Under the pieces are notes generated by a model. The model did not search any database and was not told where the DNA came from. It worked only from the letters and a program-made list of their open reading frames with translations. From positions 11,272,001-11,336,000 of the forward strand of contig NC_056760.1 in NCBI RefSeq assembly GCF_018687715.1: a DNA stretch of 64,000 bases, written 5' to 3'. Positions within the stretch are counted from its first letter, which is position 1. Each line of letters begins with the position of its first letter. Positions 37,208-49,306 of the stretch are shown here, piece by piece. Both the position numbers and the translations under genes were made by a program. The DNA is from Carya illinoinensis. Its lineage: Eukaryota; Streptophyta; Magnoliopsida; Fagales; Juglandaceae.

Positions 37208-37385
37208 CTAGATCTATAAAGAGATTTCACAAAAATAAATTCATAAATCGATGTGTCTTGATATGAAACGTCAGATCTATTCTATAGTAAAAAGTATTTT
37301 ACAATCTAATATATCACGTCAAATCATATATATTAACGTGTGAGACGTTTATTTTTGTAAAGTTCTTTTTGTGAATCTAGCACCC
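37208..37385. repeat. MITE-A copy 2
   Basis: Arms TAGATCTATAAAGAGATTTC and (inverted) TAGATTCACAAAAAGAACTT are followed inward on both sides by ACAAAAATAAA. The core has ATATGAAACGTCAGATCTA. It is diverged from copy 1 but keeps the same plan. Confidence 0.55.
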
Positions 37386-37714
37386 ATTATCACATGCTAT
37401 TAAAAGGGACTCTTTAATTAATACCAAGAAAAAACTTGATAAGAACAAAGTTAAAAGCATAAAGTGGTTATTAGTATCGATGTTGCTGCCAGGATTTGAT
37501 GACATTGTCTTTCCAAATAATCAAGTCAATTAAAGTCAACTTCCTCCTTCAAAATGATCGATGGAAACTGCAAACAAAGCATGCCAAGCAAACCGACATT
37601 AATTGATATATAAAAGACTCTGCGAATGGTGCTGTTATTGGGAGGTAAAACACACAGACAATATTGGAGGTCATCCATGGCGGATCGAGTACCAATACTT
37701 ACAACATTATCAAA

Positions 37715-37880
37715 TAAAGAAAATATTTTAATCACAAAGATATTATATCAAAATAAACCCACAAATTGACTTGATATGGTACGTCATATTATAAAATTAT
37801 TTTTATTATAAAATAGATTTAATAAATTTCGTAAAACTACGTTAGTTTATAGGTTTTATTTTATGTAATATTTATATATA
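37715..37880. repeat. MITE-A copy 3
   Basis: Inner arms AAATAAACCCACAAATTGAC and (inverted) AAATAAAACCTATAAACTAA flank ATATGGTACGTCATATTATA and TATTATAAAATAGATTTAA. Confidence 0.55.
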
Positions 37881-38242
37881 TATAGCAGTTCTCAATCAAT
37901 AAACATACCGAGTAAAAGGCCGTCTATAAACAAATATACAAGAGTTGCCACGCAGCATAGCAAAAACCTTTGCTGCATGTACAGTACACAGTAACGTACA
38001 CTTTATATTAAAGAAACAAAAGGCCATGCATGCACGAACCGATCCACCCTCTCTTTTATAAAAAGACCCGAAAGCGATGGGCGCTTATCCTTTTCTTTTT
38101 ATTTGAAAGTTTCAAAAGCAATTCAAAATTGAGTCTATTACACTCTCTGGATGGACTCAAAACTAATTATTAACAAAGTCAAAGCTGTTTCCTTAATAGG
38201 GTATCCACCTGTTCTTTGTTTTTTAGTGTCATTTTTTTAGTG

Positions 38243-38261
38243 CCCCCCCCCCCCCCCCCCC
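38243..38261 (+). repeat. 19-base C homopolymer
   Basis: An uninterrupted C run of 19, followed by A and four more Cs. On the minus strand it is a long G run, which could form G-quadruplex-type structures. Confidence 0.9.
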
Positions 38262-38892
38262 ACCCCTTCTCTTGCCTTGACTCATCCATCAATACAAAGT
38301 GCATCCCTTCTATCCATTATGTTTTTTTTTTAAGATCTGGCCCAATCTACTCATTAATCAATAGTTAATTCACATATGCAAGCTTTAAATTGACTGAAGT
38401 TATGAAGATGATTGTTTAAGACATCTAGCTAAGAATGAGACCACCTAACCTAGCCATGATTTTGGTGGACCAATGTTGATATTAAATCATATTAATATGT
38501 TATTTTTAATTGTGAAAAGGTTTCATACACATGATTTCAAATATCTGATCAAATTAGAGGATTCGAAACTTTGGGAAACAGAACTACTTGCAAATTGAGT
38601 TTCCTTTAGGAGAATGATGCTATGCCCACTTGAGAAAAGAGCTAAAAGACAAGGTTAGGATGATTGGGATGATGGATGGTCTTGATTAAATGACAAACTT
38701 CTGTGGATAAGTTTCGGTAAGACAGTACTTAAGAAGTTTTATCTCTTGTTATCTTTGAGAACAATACCAAGATGCAAAGCTAGCAAGGAAACTTCAAAAT
38801 TCAAGCGCAGGGAAGCAAACAACAATCCTTTTTAAAAGGAGAGGCATAAAGTCTGCCGGCACAATAACCCTTTAAATTTTAACATATTTTTT

Positions 38893-39066
38893 TTAAAAAA
38901 ATAATAGTTATAGTCGTAAATACACAAATATCGTATAATTATTCTGAAAAAAATAAATAAAGACGAAACTCATATAAAAAAAAATTAATTTTTTAATGAT
39001 AAAATTTACTTTTTTTCAAAGTAACTGCACAACATTTGTACATTCTACAACTGTACGTAACATTAC
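38893..39066. repeat. MITE-B copy 2
   Basis: The left arm AATAATAGTTATAGTCGTAA and the diverged right end CGTAACATTACTTTTTT flank a core with TAAAAAAAAATTAATTTTTT. The match to the copy at 36424 is partial. Confidence 0.45.
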
Positions 39067-39839
39067 TTTTTTATTTTTTAAAAATAAATTTATAAACTAA
39101 TGTAACTTTATGTATAATGTTAGATTGTAAACTTTACCCAAAACTTGCAGTCTAATACGATATATATAAATTTTTGTAAGATTTATAAATAGATCGACCA
39201 AATATTTCTCTTTCAAATTTTTTCATCCAGCTGCTAAAACAAAATATGAGAACAAAATCTAAGTTCATGTCCAGTCCATTCGGTTTCCTTAAATATGAAA
39301 ACAAATTATAAGTCCATGTGTCCGGATCATTCTGCGCATAACATAACCTCGTATAAATCAATTGTAACGGTTGTTATCAGCTTATTTTCTCACTTATAAA
39401 CTCATAAGTATAAATGATTATATAATATAGTCTCCAAGTATTAATTCTAAATGGATTTATATTTCAAAAGAACCAGTTAATTTTATATGAATTGAGTTCA
39501 TTAAAATTATTGTCAATGCAAATTTTTTTTAGATAATGTGATATTCTATTCAATAAACTCTCATTTATCGCATGTTATAAAATGATGCATTTAGTGTTAC
39601 AATCGGTTAAAATTTACAAAGATGTTATTTATATTTATAATTTTTTTATATATAATAATACATACTGATGTGCCAATTATTGATATATTGGAGATTATAA
39701 AATTCAAAATTTAAATTTAAAAGTAAAATTCATAAAATGAACCTAATATATAAAATTATAATTACACGTAACACTACTCTAAAACTTATGTAATGTATAT
39801 TCAAGACTCACGTTTAAAGATTCACACATGTTTATAGGG

Positions 39840-40610
39840 CTAAGGCAGCGAGGCTATGGCCCCCACCACCCCGCCATCCACCACCTCGATCCCTCCTAGG
39901 CTGTTAAGGCAATCCTACCTAACCATGCGAGGGCATGGACATAGGAGAAACATGAGCAAAGACGAGAGGCAGGCTAGGCCCAAGCCCACTCTAGCCCAGC
40001 CCAAAACATATTATATACATATAAAAATGTTCATTACCAAAACGACGTCATTTTGGTAATGAAATTCTTTTTATTAAATGAACATCAAAATTACGTCATT
40101 TTGAGAGTTAATTCTAAGTTCTGTCTCACAAAATTCTCTCTCTCTCTCTCTACGGCCGTCGTTGCCCTCTCCATCGAAGTCGTTGTCTTTCACTACTCAT
40201 CATCCTCCTCCTCAGCTCCTCCTTTTCGAGTCTAACGTTCATGAGTTTATTTTTAATAGTTTAGAATTTTTGTTGTTTCCTATTAGAATCATTTGATTGT
40301 ATTTTGTTTATTATTGTGTATTATATTGTATTGTGGATTTAATGTGTATTGTTTCTTGTTGTGGTTTTTTTGTTTAATTTTTTTTTATTTTTTAAATTTT
40401 TTTCCATTCTAATAATGGACGTGGGAGATGGGGGCAGAAGGATCAAGGGTTCTCAATTCACCCTCACACTCTGGCACACTAACGAGAGTCCCTTCCCCTC
40501 CTCGCCTGCGCGGGAGCAGGGTGCAAGAAGGAAGCAATCCCGCCCCGTAACTTACATGTGCGGGAGGAGCAGGGACCGTAAGGTGCGGTATCACTCCCAA
40601 CATGTTTACA
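39840..40610 (+). mobile_element. Transposase-less hAT-like relic
   Basis: It contains the parts seen at the left of hAT copies 1 and 2: paired AACGACGTCATTTT hairpin words at about 40038-40105, then a CT microsatellite (40131-40150) and C-rich text. A GC-rich segment like their right ends follows (40430-40590: CGCGGGAGCAGGGTGCAAG). Only about 200 bp of AT-rich sequence separates them, with no transposase. It may be an internal-deletion derivative. Termini are not identified. Confidence 0.4.
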
Positions 40611-43380
40611 TGTCTTTTTATAAATGGGATCAACCAATAAGACCGAAGGAAAGTTTGGTTTTTTTTTTTTTTTTATCAAAATTTTTGGATAAGAGCCCAA
40701 TAAATAAACACGTGCTGATTAATCTCTCACTTGGCCAACTGGTCAAATATCGTAATAAAAGCATTTAAAAAAATAAATCTAGTTTCTTGACTGGCCGTAT
40801 CGACGAGGAATATTCGTCCCTATAGGCTATAGCTAGCTATTTGAGAGTGTTCAGTGTTCACCGTTGCCGACCGTCTAGAACAATGAACTTCCCGACATTA
40901 CCCTCCAGAACTTCACAAATTCTATGAAATTTAACGGCGGCTGACAAGCTGTGTTTTTTTTTTTTTTTGACAACTCGCGACCGATTCGACTGACACCGTT
41001 AGATTCGAGGAAACAGTAGGTCCCATGTTCCGAGTAATGATGATTATTGTAGATCTACCGAGGCAAATGATTGGGTCCCATACTTGGAACTCCAAATTTA
41101 GTACAGTGCAGTGTAGGGAGTGAGTGTGATTGGATTCTGTCCTGAACCGTTGATCTATCCTGAGTTACCAAACTCCAAGAAGAGAATAACAGAAAAATTA
41201 CAAAAACCCAGAAGATCTTCTGGCCGCAGCATATCTACGTTGTGGGACTCACTAGCCCACAGCGCCAACCTCCTCAGCGGACCCATGGATGCGACAGATG
41301 ATTGAGAAGAACAACTGCTTTTGAAAGGCGACAATGATTTTTTCACTAGATGCTCTTGCTCCCGTGCAGTGCTACTCCCCCTTAAGTTTTTTAGTTTTTT
41401 GTTTTTGTTTTAATTATTTATTAAATAATGTTATATATAATCATAAATATTGTATATTTTATTTTTTTAAAAAATAACTTTTATGTAAATCTCATCTTTA
41501 TTTTTTTAAATAAAAATATAAGATACTTATTACTGTATCTAATATTTTTCTTACATATTTTCCTTCTATTGATAGAATTCTTTGTATTAGTCTTAGAAAA
41601 TAATTTGTATAATCTTGAGTGAGATAGTGTCGTGCAGTTTTTTTTTTTTTGGTCTAAAGTGTACTCGCTTAAATATGTATTTCTTCATAATGGATTATAT
41701 AAGTATTTTTAAAAATATTATATATGTTAAGTCTATATTTAGTATTATTTTTTTTATTTTTTTATATGCTTAAAGAATTGTGTAATAATTATATTGAAAT
41801 GAGATGAGATGGTTTTAAATGAAAGTGGAATAAAATATTGTTAGAATATTATTTTTTAATATTATTATAGTTTTGGTATTTGAAAAAGTTAAATTGTTTA
41901 ATATATTTTGTGTGAAAATTTAAAATTCTTTTAATAATAATATAAGATGAGACGAAACATTTCTATATTCAAACTAAGCCAACACACACACACGCATATA
42001 TATATATATATATATATCAAAGTTTTGAATACCATACCGGTCAATGTACTTGAACGAAATATTTCGATACCGATACCGTTTCATGTACCGTTTAGGAATA
42101 GTCAATATATGAATAAATTATATATAAATATATATATTATATTTCAAAATAATAGTCTATATATGAATTAATTATATATATAAATTATAAATAGTATAGT
42201 CTAACTTGGGATAAAAAATGAATTTGCAGTTTGAAAAAATGAAAAAAAAAAAGTAAAAGCTGAAATATCAACTAGAAGAGTCAAAATATAGGCCGGTACA
42301 AACCGAAATATCAGCCTAGTAGCTAGTATGATACTCACTTAATACCTATACCGAACTAGTGGATGGTATGGAATATACCGGCTGGTATGATACGGTATTT
42401 AAAACACTGATATATATAAGTGGTCAATTAATTAAAAGAGATATCTGATTTATAAATAAATTATATAAAAATAAATTTACAAACTAATATAATTTAATGT
42501 TATACGTTGTATTATAAAATGGGTTGACACTTCATATAAAAATATATCTTATTAGTATGAAGCAAGATATATAGTGTTAGCACACAAGTAAATTCTAATG
42601 CATTTTATTGAATTATAATATTATTTAATCATATGGAAAATTGTTATTTTTATTGAACATTGATAATAATAGATTTTCTGATATCTATTGGATTGAAAAC
42701 TACGATAATAGATGATGGATTGTACATTCCTTCGGTCATAATTTGGTAACATGGAGGAGAAAGAAGCTAAAATACTCTCCTTCACTTATGAAGACCGGAC
42801 AAAAAAGGAAGATTAATAAATTAATAATTAGTGGATATTATTATTTATATAGTAGTGTTACACGTATTTATATTTTTATTTATAATTTATTTTATAATTT
42901 TGTTAATTTTAAATTTTATAATTTTCAACTTATTAATAATTGATATGTAAATAAGTAAATTTTTTATAAATTTTTCTTAAGTTTATTTAATATTTTTCAC
43001 ATTTATAATACCATTAATAATGTAAGAAAAGATTCAAATTGTATCACTAATATTAAGAATGGATATCATTAAAAAAATTATAGTATATTTAATATGTAAC
43101 CATAACATTAATAAAAGTTATATTATCTCAAAGTAGTGTAACAAAAAGGTAAGTAATTAGTGTGACGCGTCAGTCTCGGAAAGTGAACTCACTCAGGAAC
43201 AAACACTGTACCGCCATTCCAAGACAAGGATACGCACGTCAATAGAAGAAAAGTAGCTCTCATTTCTGCCATTTCATCCTCGGCAACCCCATAACTCCCC
43301 ACTAGGCCACCATCACCTCCATTCACCTCCTCCACACCTACACACACTCTCACACTTCACAGCGCGCGCACACATACAGT
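40611..43380. other. Intergenic DNA, upstream flank of the membrane-protein gene
   Basis: No supported gene. A 61-codon frame at 41120-41305 lies in more GC-balanced sequence (about 40790-41370) but matches nothing I know. A MITE-C copy is at 41785-41985 and weak MITE fragments are at 41420-41530 and 42440-42545. Positions 42020-42410 contain repeated CCGATACCG/ATACCGGCT-like words. The last 200 bases before 43401 are CT- and CA-rich leader sequence. Confidence 0.4.
41785..41985. repeat. MITE-C copy
   Basis: Left TTGAAATGAGATGAGATGG, AT-rich core, right ATAAGATGAGACGAAACATTT, in the same arrangement as 23849-24026. A CACACACA plus TA microsatellite follows directly. Confidence 0.5.
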
Positions 43381-43400
43381 CTCTCTCTCTCTGCAGAGAA

Positions 43401-46400
43401 ATGAGTAGTCGAATCACGTCGCACCAGCTCAGCAATGGGCTCTACGTGTCAGGGAGGCCGGAGCAGGTCAAGGAGCGCCAGCCTACAATGGCTTCACGAG
43501 CCATGCCCTACACCGGCGGTGACGTTAAGAAATCCGGCGAACTCGGAAAAATGTTTGACATCCAGGTCCTCGATCCTTCAGCCAACGCCCCGCCGCCCTC
43601 CAAGTCACCACGCCCCTCCTCCTCCTCTCAACACAACAGCGGATCGGTCCGATCCGGGTCCAACTCCGGCCCATTGAGCACGAAGCATACCAACTCTGGT
43701 CCGATCCCGAAGAAATCGTCGGGACCGATGCCGCTCCAGCCCACCGGGCTCATCACTTCCGGTCCCATTGGGTCCGGCCCACTCATAGGATCCTCGACGG
43801 GCAGGCGGTCGTCGGCTCACATGGAGCCTTCCGGGAAGGCGGTGTACGGGCCGTCGGTAACGAGCTTGGCGGCAGATAAGGTGAGACGTGTGGGCTCGAT
43901 GGCAGTGCCGAAGGCAGCGGTGTGGGTCGTGATCGTGGCGGTGGCGATGGGGTTGCTGGTGGGAGCGTTCCTAATGGTGGCAGTGAAGAAAGCGGTGGTA
44001 CTGGTGGCGGTGGGAGGGGTGGTTCTGCCGGCGGTGCTCGTGGTGGTCACTTGGAATTTGGTTTGGAGGAGGAGAGGGTTGCTAGGGTTTGTGAGGAGGT
44101 ACCGTGACGCTGAGCTCAGAGGCGCTGTCGACGGACAGTACGTCAAGGTTACTGGGGTAATTTCTCCCCTATGTCTCTTCACTTTCCCTTTCTTTTTACG
44201 GACTCCATATCCATACTTTAATAACGGAATGGAATGGGATGGAAAATTGGGAAATTTATGAAATTAGATATTCGTATTTTTAGGTGGGGTTTTGTCAATG
44301 AAAGCGAATTAGAATAGACAGTTTATAGTTTCCCGGAAGGTAAAATCTCAAATTTTAATAAATAATAATGGTTATGATTTTAATTACTCAATCGACAGGT
44401 TTTTAAGAGGAAACAACCATCGTTGTCGCAATGTTGATTTATTTGATTAAGTAATTGTTCTAATATTCATTTATTAGTCATGATTAAAGTACAGTTGGCT
44501 GGGCGGCGGGCTGGGGGCTGGAGAACTAAGACACAAATCGACATTTTTTTTTTCTTTTTCACCAAGGGTCATATGTAATGGGTGGACTGGAATGTGGACG
44601 AGTTTTATCTGACCCGTGCAGGTTCAGTTGAGAATGAAATTTCGGATATGGGGAAGATAATCTGCTTACTTATTTAATTATTATTTTTGGGAGTCGTCCT
44701 GTTCCATTATTATTATTAGGAAGGTGAATGAGGTTGTAGATATTGCATATGCAACCATGCAATTATTTCGATGTCAGTCATTTACTTGCATGCACTAAGT
44801 TAGAAACTTATTGATGGTTTTGGGTCCATGTCAACAAGGGAGTACTGCAAGCAAAGCTTCAAGGATAATTTCCTGGTTGCATGTGCTTGTTAGAATTTGC
44901 AAGGGACCATGCCTTGCTTCTTTGGAGGTTAAAGGATATAGAATGCCACAAGTGACCTAGAACCCAATTTGGAAATGGGTTCTCTGATGATAATATTTTA
45001 TTCTACCCTTATTTTCACTACTACAGCACATATAAACTATTTGGATGCCTATAAACGCCCCTAACCTTTTGTAATATTATCTAGCCACAAATAAATTACA
45101 GAAAAGTAAACTCACAAACTGATATGACATGATGCGGTACGTCAAATTGTAAAGTTACTTTTATTATAAAATAGATCTAATGAATTCCATGAAACCACAG
45201 GTTTACTTTGTGTAATCTCTTTATGTCTATTGCAATTCTCTTTCTTATAAGGCTCCCATAGACTGAATAGTAAATGGATCTATATCAGTGAAATGATAAG
45301 GTTGATGCATTTGAAAGTTGGCATCATTCACCTTTAATGTTGACAAGTTGATGCAATCTTTTGAATTTTGTTGGGTAGAATATGTTGTTGAACACCCAAC
45401 TTCCTTTTAAACTCTGATTCACCGTTGAACTTTGCATTCTTTTTCTTCATTTTATGTCATATACTGGACTAACCTCTTGGCTTTCATTGTGGAGGCTTCT
45501 ACAACTCTCATGTTGAATATATATGGCAAATTCCTGTTTGATATTGGTTTTTAGTTGGCTTGGAAATTATATGGGCTGGTGGTGAAAAGGAAAAAGACTT
45601 GAGGAAAGAATAATTCAAAACTTTAAGATCTCGACTATCTATAAATATGGTGTTAGACCCATAATAAAGCATTTGGGTTAGTTAGTACTTGGTAGATTGA
45701 AGGAATTGTTATAATGTGGAAATCAAAGTAACCAATTTATGAGGAAGCACTACAGTGAGTTGTATAAAAGTTCCTAATAGGAGTTTTGGTTTAGAGGATT
45801 ATTCTTGAAAGGGTAAAAAATAACTGGAGGTTTTAGATGGAATTTTGGTATTTACTGGTGGCCTTTATCATTAGTAGTTGATTTGGGCAGCATCCACTTG
45901 CTCAAGATAAATAGATCAGCTTACATCATAATGCATAGACTGTAATTGGAATTTCTTTGGTTGTAGAAGTTCTTAATGGTATATTTGTGCAATTTCACTT
46001 CTGACTAAATAAGTACATTGTTATAATTTTGGAAGAGAGAGAGAGAGAGGAAAGCTATAGTTGAAAAAAGGATTGTTTTTAGGTTGCCGTTCCATTTTTC
46101 TATACTTGCGAAAATAAGTTTCATTTTTCCATACTTGCTATTTTCTTGAGAATTAATGTGCCATATTTATCTTTCATGAAGGTCGTGACCTGTGGCAGTA
46201 TTCCTTTGGAGTCATCGTACCAGAGGGTACCTAGGTGTGTATATGTTTCCACAGAATTGTATGAATATAAAGGATGTGGTGGAAAATCTGCACATCCAAA
46301 ACATCGTTGCTTTTCATGGGGATCTAGATATTCCGAGGTTAGTTTGGGGAACTGTTTTTATTGATCTACTCTATATAATGGTTTGAGGATCAAATTTTGG

Positions 46401-47033
46401 CCAATGATAATTTGGTTACTTTTAATGAACAGAAATATGTAGCTGATTTTTACATATCAGACTTCCAAACTGGGTTGAGAGCACTGGTCAAGGCAGGTTA
46501 TGGGGCTAAGGTTGCTCCATTTGTCAAACCAGCCACTGTAGTTGATGTAACAAAGGAAAGCAAAGACTTATCTCCAAGCTTTTTACAATGGCTAGCTGAT
46601 CGCAGCCTCTCTAGTGATGATCGTGTAATGCGACTCAAAGAAGGGTATGCCAATTATTTTATTTTATTTTTTGAGTATTTTTTTAATTCCATGCTTCTCA
46701 ATGTCATATTTGTGGGTTTATCGTCTTTGTGTGTTTTCTAAGAATGGTGTAATAGAATCTGCATACCTAATTTCTTGAATTTTCAATCTCCGTTCACTTT
46801 ACAACTGTATGCTTCATAGTGTGTGTTTCTTGTATATCAGCTATATCAAAGAAGGGAGCACTGTAAGTGTGATGGGGGTTGTCCGGCGCCGTGAAAATGT
46901 ACTTATGATTGTTGAACCAGCAGAGCCTGTCTCAACAGGCTGTCAGTGGATCCGTTGCCTTCTCCCAACTTATGTTGAAGGACTAATTTTGACATGTGAT
47001 GAAAGTCAAAATGCCGATGTGGTTCCTGTGTAA
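43401..47033 (+). CDS. At1g16860-like membrane protein
   Basis: Four exons, 43401-44156, 46182-46337, 46433-46644 and 46841-47033, join in frame at GT-AG introns to give 438 aa. The start is the ATG at 43401 (MSSRITSHQLSNGLYVSGRP), a conserved N-terminus of this plant family, preceded by a CT-rich leader. Residues 60-135 are Ser/Pro/Gly-rich with repeated SGP motifs (SGPIPKKSSGPM, ITSGPIGSGPL). Two hydrophobic helices lie at about 172-194 and 198-221. The C-terminal part holds the conserved CGSIPLESSYQRVPRCVY, ADFYISDFQTGLRALVK and YIKEGSTVSVMGVV. The end DADVVPV-like (NADVVPV) matches the family C-terminus. Arabidopsis relatives are annotated only as uncharacterised membrane proteins, so the function is unknown. 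Intron 1 is about 2 kb and carries a MITE-A copy. No lesions are seen. Confidence 0.94.
45088..45240. repeat. MITE-A copy 4, inside intron 1 of the membrane-protein gene
   Basis: The left arm AAAAGTAAACTCACAAACTG and the right arm ACAGGTTTACTTTGTGTAAT (inverted) flank GGTACGTCAAATTGTAAAG and TATTATAAAATAGATCTAA. It lies deep in the intron, away from both splice sites. Confidence 0.65.
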
Positions 47034-47884
47034 AAATTTTGCGTATCTTTACATTTTGATTATGTTACAGGTAAATATTGGAAGGGCAAAGTGATGGAAA
47101 TATGCAACTTTGCCTGACCACACACTTCTTTCCTGTCCAAATTTCAAGTGTCTGTAAGTAAGTTGCCCTTGAAGATGCAGAGTAGTAGGCTGAAGATCCT
47201 GTGATAGTCAATGTAACTCTACTTGGAAATTTATGTCCTAAGGATGCTTATGCGATAGGGAAAAAGGGATCAAAGCTGTCAAGAAGCTAGAAGATATTGT
47301 TACCATTAAAAAAAAAAAAAAAACAGTAGCAGCTGCAGCTAGAAGATGGTGTATTGCGTGGAAGCTGCAAATTATGGTTTTTGCTAATTTGATATGTACA
47401 TAAGTCGTTGAGTTGCCTCCTCAAGTGGTTTGAGATGTTTGCTACTCCTAGTTCTACCACGGAAATTAGAATTATCAGTATGTATGTTTTATCATCTAAT
47501 TTTAATTTGTATTTATTTGATAGTGTGAGTTGTTTATGAAGATGCCATTAGTGTTCATATTCTTGATGTTTATGACATGTACAATAATGTTCCCTATTCT
47601 AGTTCATTACCTCATTAATTAAACAGGTGTTCCTTCTTCCTTTTTTTATCATTACATTAAAAAAAAAAGGGCATGTTTTCCATGTACTCGTGTGTATGAA
47701 TCACACTTACGAAAGAGAAAATGTAGATCCATTGTATTTCTTCTGGCTTTCCTTCGTTGGATTCAGGTTTCCAAATTCAGATATCTCGTCGCGGTTTCGT
47801 TTTGGAGTAAATTTCGTTGCCAAAGTGATTGCCATTCAAAAGGTACTTGTGCTTATAACGAGGAGAAAATCTTGGGGCCGGATG

Positions 47885-48140
47885 GGTGGGAAAAACATTT
47901 TCTGACTGACTGACTGATAAAAACAAGGCACGTAGGCATTCTATAAAGATCCTCAATATAGCCACATACACCCCAACACGTCTCCCCCTCCTTTCTCCCC
48001 TCTCCCTCCCCCATCTGCGCTCGACGCCGACGGAAGGTAGTCCCAAACGGAGCATAGATCTGAAGAAGTATGCATACGGAGACTTTGTGCGGGGAAATTG
48101 CAAAGGCGTCTAGTGGTTTCACAATCCCGACCATCACTAG
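47885..48140 (+). repeat. Inverted-repeat pair, left copy
   Basis: It contains GGCACGTAGGCATTCTATA, a C/T-rich block CTCCCTCCCCCATCTGCGCTC and CGACGGAAG. Words in the same order occur in reverse complement at 48700-48950. The match is partial and the ends are uncertain. Confidence 0.45.
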
Positions 48141-48699
48141 AGTCCCTCGCCTCGTGTAAAAAGCTCTTCAGGTGAAAAGCTCTAGTCGTTTATTTTCATG
48201 AGGATGGTATATGGATATCTACTTCCCAGTTCAGAGTTCAACCATCAAAGTTAATTTCTATTTCTTGCAGAAACTGATATCAACCTATGCAAATATATAA
48301 GACAGAGCACAAATGATTATACTGCCACAGCTTCATCTCAATCAAAATCATCAAAGCTCCATAGAATCGTGGCGAAAGATACACATTGCACCTTGACAAA
48401 GCTGACTCATGAACAAGTTTAAACAATACAATGTAGAATATGGTCGCTACTCTATTTATTTTGATTATGCACAAAAACTTCAAGAAAACCCAGAGTCAGT
48501 AGTAGAACATCAAGCACGCAGTTTTGCACAGGTGGCCTAAAATCTACAATTCAATTACAAAATTTGGGGAAATCCATCCGGCCTGAAGCACGGCTCTAGA
48601 TAGTAATGAAATGTACGTACAACATTGAATCCATCACTCTATTTGGTATCACTTGTTTCATTAGTTATAATATTGTTTATTTATTTGATGCTGGGAAAT

Positions 48700-48950
48700 A
48701 AGAATGAACAATAAGGGTTGGGGCTTCCGTCGGGGTGGAGGAGTGCAGATGGGAGGGAGAGAAAGGGGAAGGCTCAGGGTGGAGGAGTGAAGGTGGGAGG
48801 GAGAAGGAGAGAACGAAGTTATGTCTTTTCTTATACATGCGGGTGCATTTCAGACAAGTTTAGATCGCCTACGTGTTTTGTTGTTATTGGCCAGTGGAAA
48901 AATATATTTTTCACAGCCATCGGACTCTAAGCTTTTCTCTATAATGAGAT
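48700..48950 (-). repeat. Inverted-repeat pair, right copy
   Basis: The reverse complement reads AACACGTAGGCGATCTAAAC, a C/T-rich block with CTCCCTCCCATCTGCACTCC, and CGACGGAAG, parallel to 47885-48140. The two arms are about 600 bp apart and could form a long foldback transcript. Confidence 0.45.
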
Positions 48951-49306
48951 GTGTGGGGCATAGTTTCAAGGAAAACGTAATCACTAACATCATACGGCAA
49001 ACAGTGATGGTGAAATTCGAATCCATTTATCATTCACGCGGTCCCTACCTAAAGCATGCATGGGCCCTAGAATATAAACGAGTTGTTCTACGGAAAAGTC
49101 ACTGTAGTGGTGCACACTTTGCACTCACTACGTGGCAGCCCTACATATATATATATATATATATTTTTTTTTCCTAACCAAAATGCACGTTTTGATTGTG
49201 TTTGAAATTAAGTTTTTCATTTAGCCTCATTCGAATTCATCTCGCGAAGACCCTCCTCCCTCAACAACAACCGGCGTGCACATCCTCTGCCTAGAGCCTC
49301 TCGGCG

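Larger units (their letters stand above)
35666..39839. other. AT-rich intergenic DNA with MITEs
   Basis: No gene seen in 4.2 kb. It contains three MITE-A copies, two MITE-B copies, a TA microsatellite at about 36810-36830 and a 19-base C run at 38243-38261. Open frames are at most 69 codons and unrecognised. Confidence 0.5.
47034..49306. other. Intergenic DNA including the 3' flank of the membrane-protein gene
   Basis: The first few hundred bases probably contain its 3' untranslated region. A pair of related segments in opposite orientation lies at 47885-48140 and 48700-48950. No other gene is supported. A TA microsatellite is at about 49145-49165. Confidence 0.45.

Noticed and set aside
43605..44182. 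Antisense open frames of 71 and 121 codons opposite exon 1 of the membrane-protein gene
   Set aside because: They are shadows of GC-rich coding sequence; the sense frame has clear family homology.
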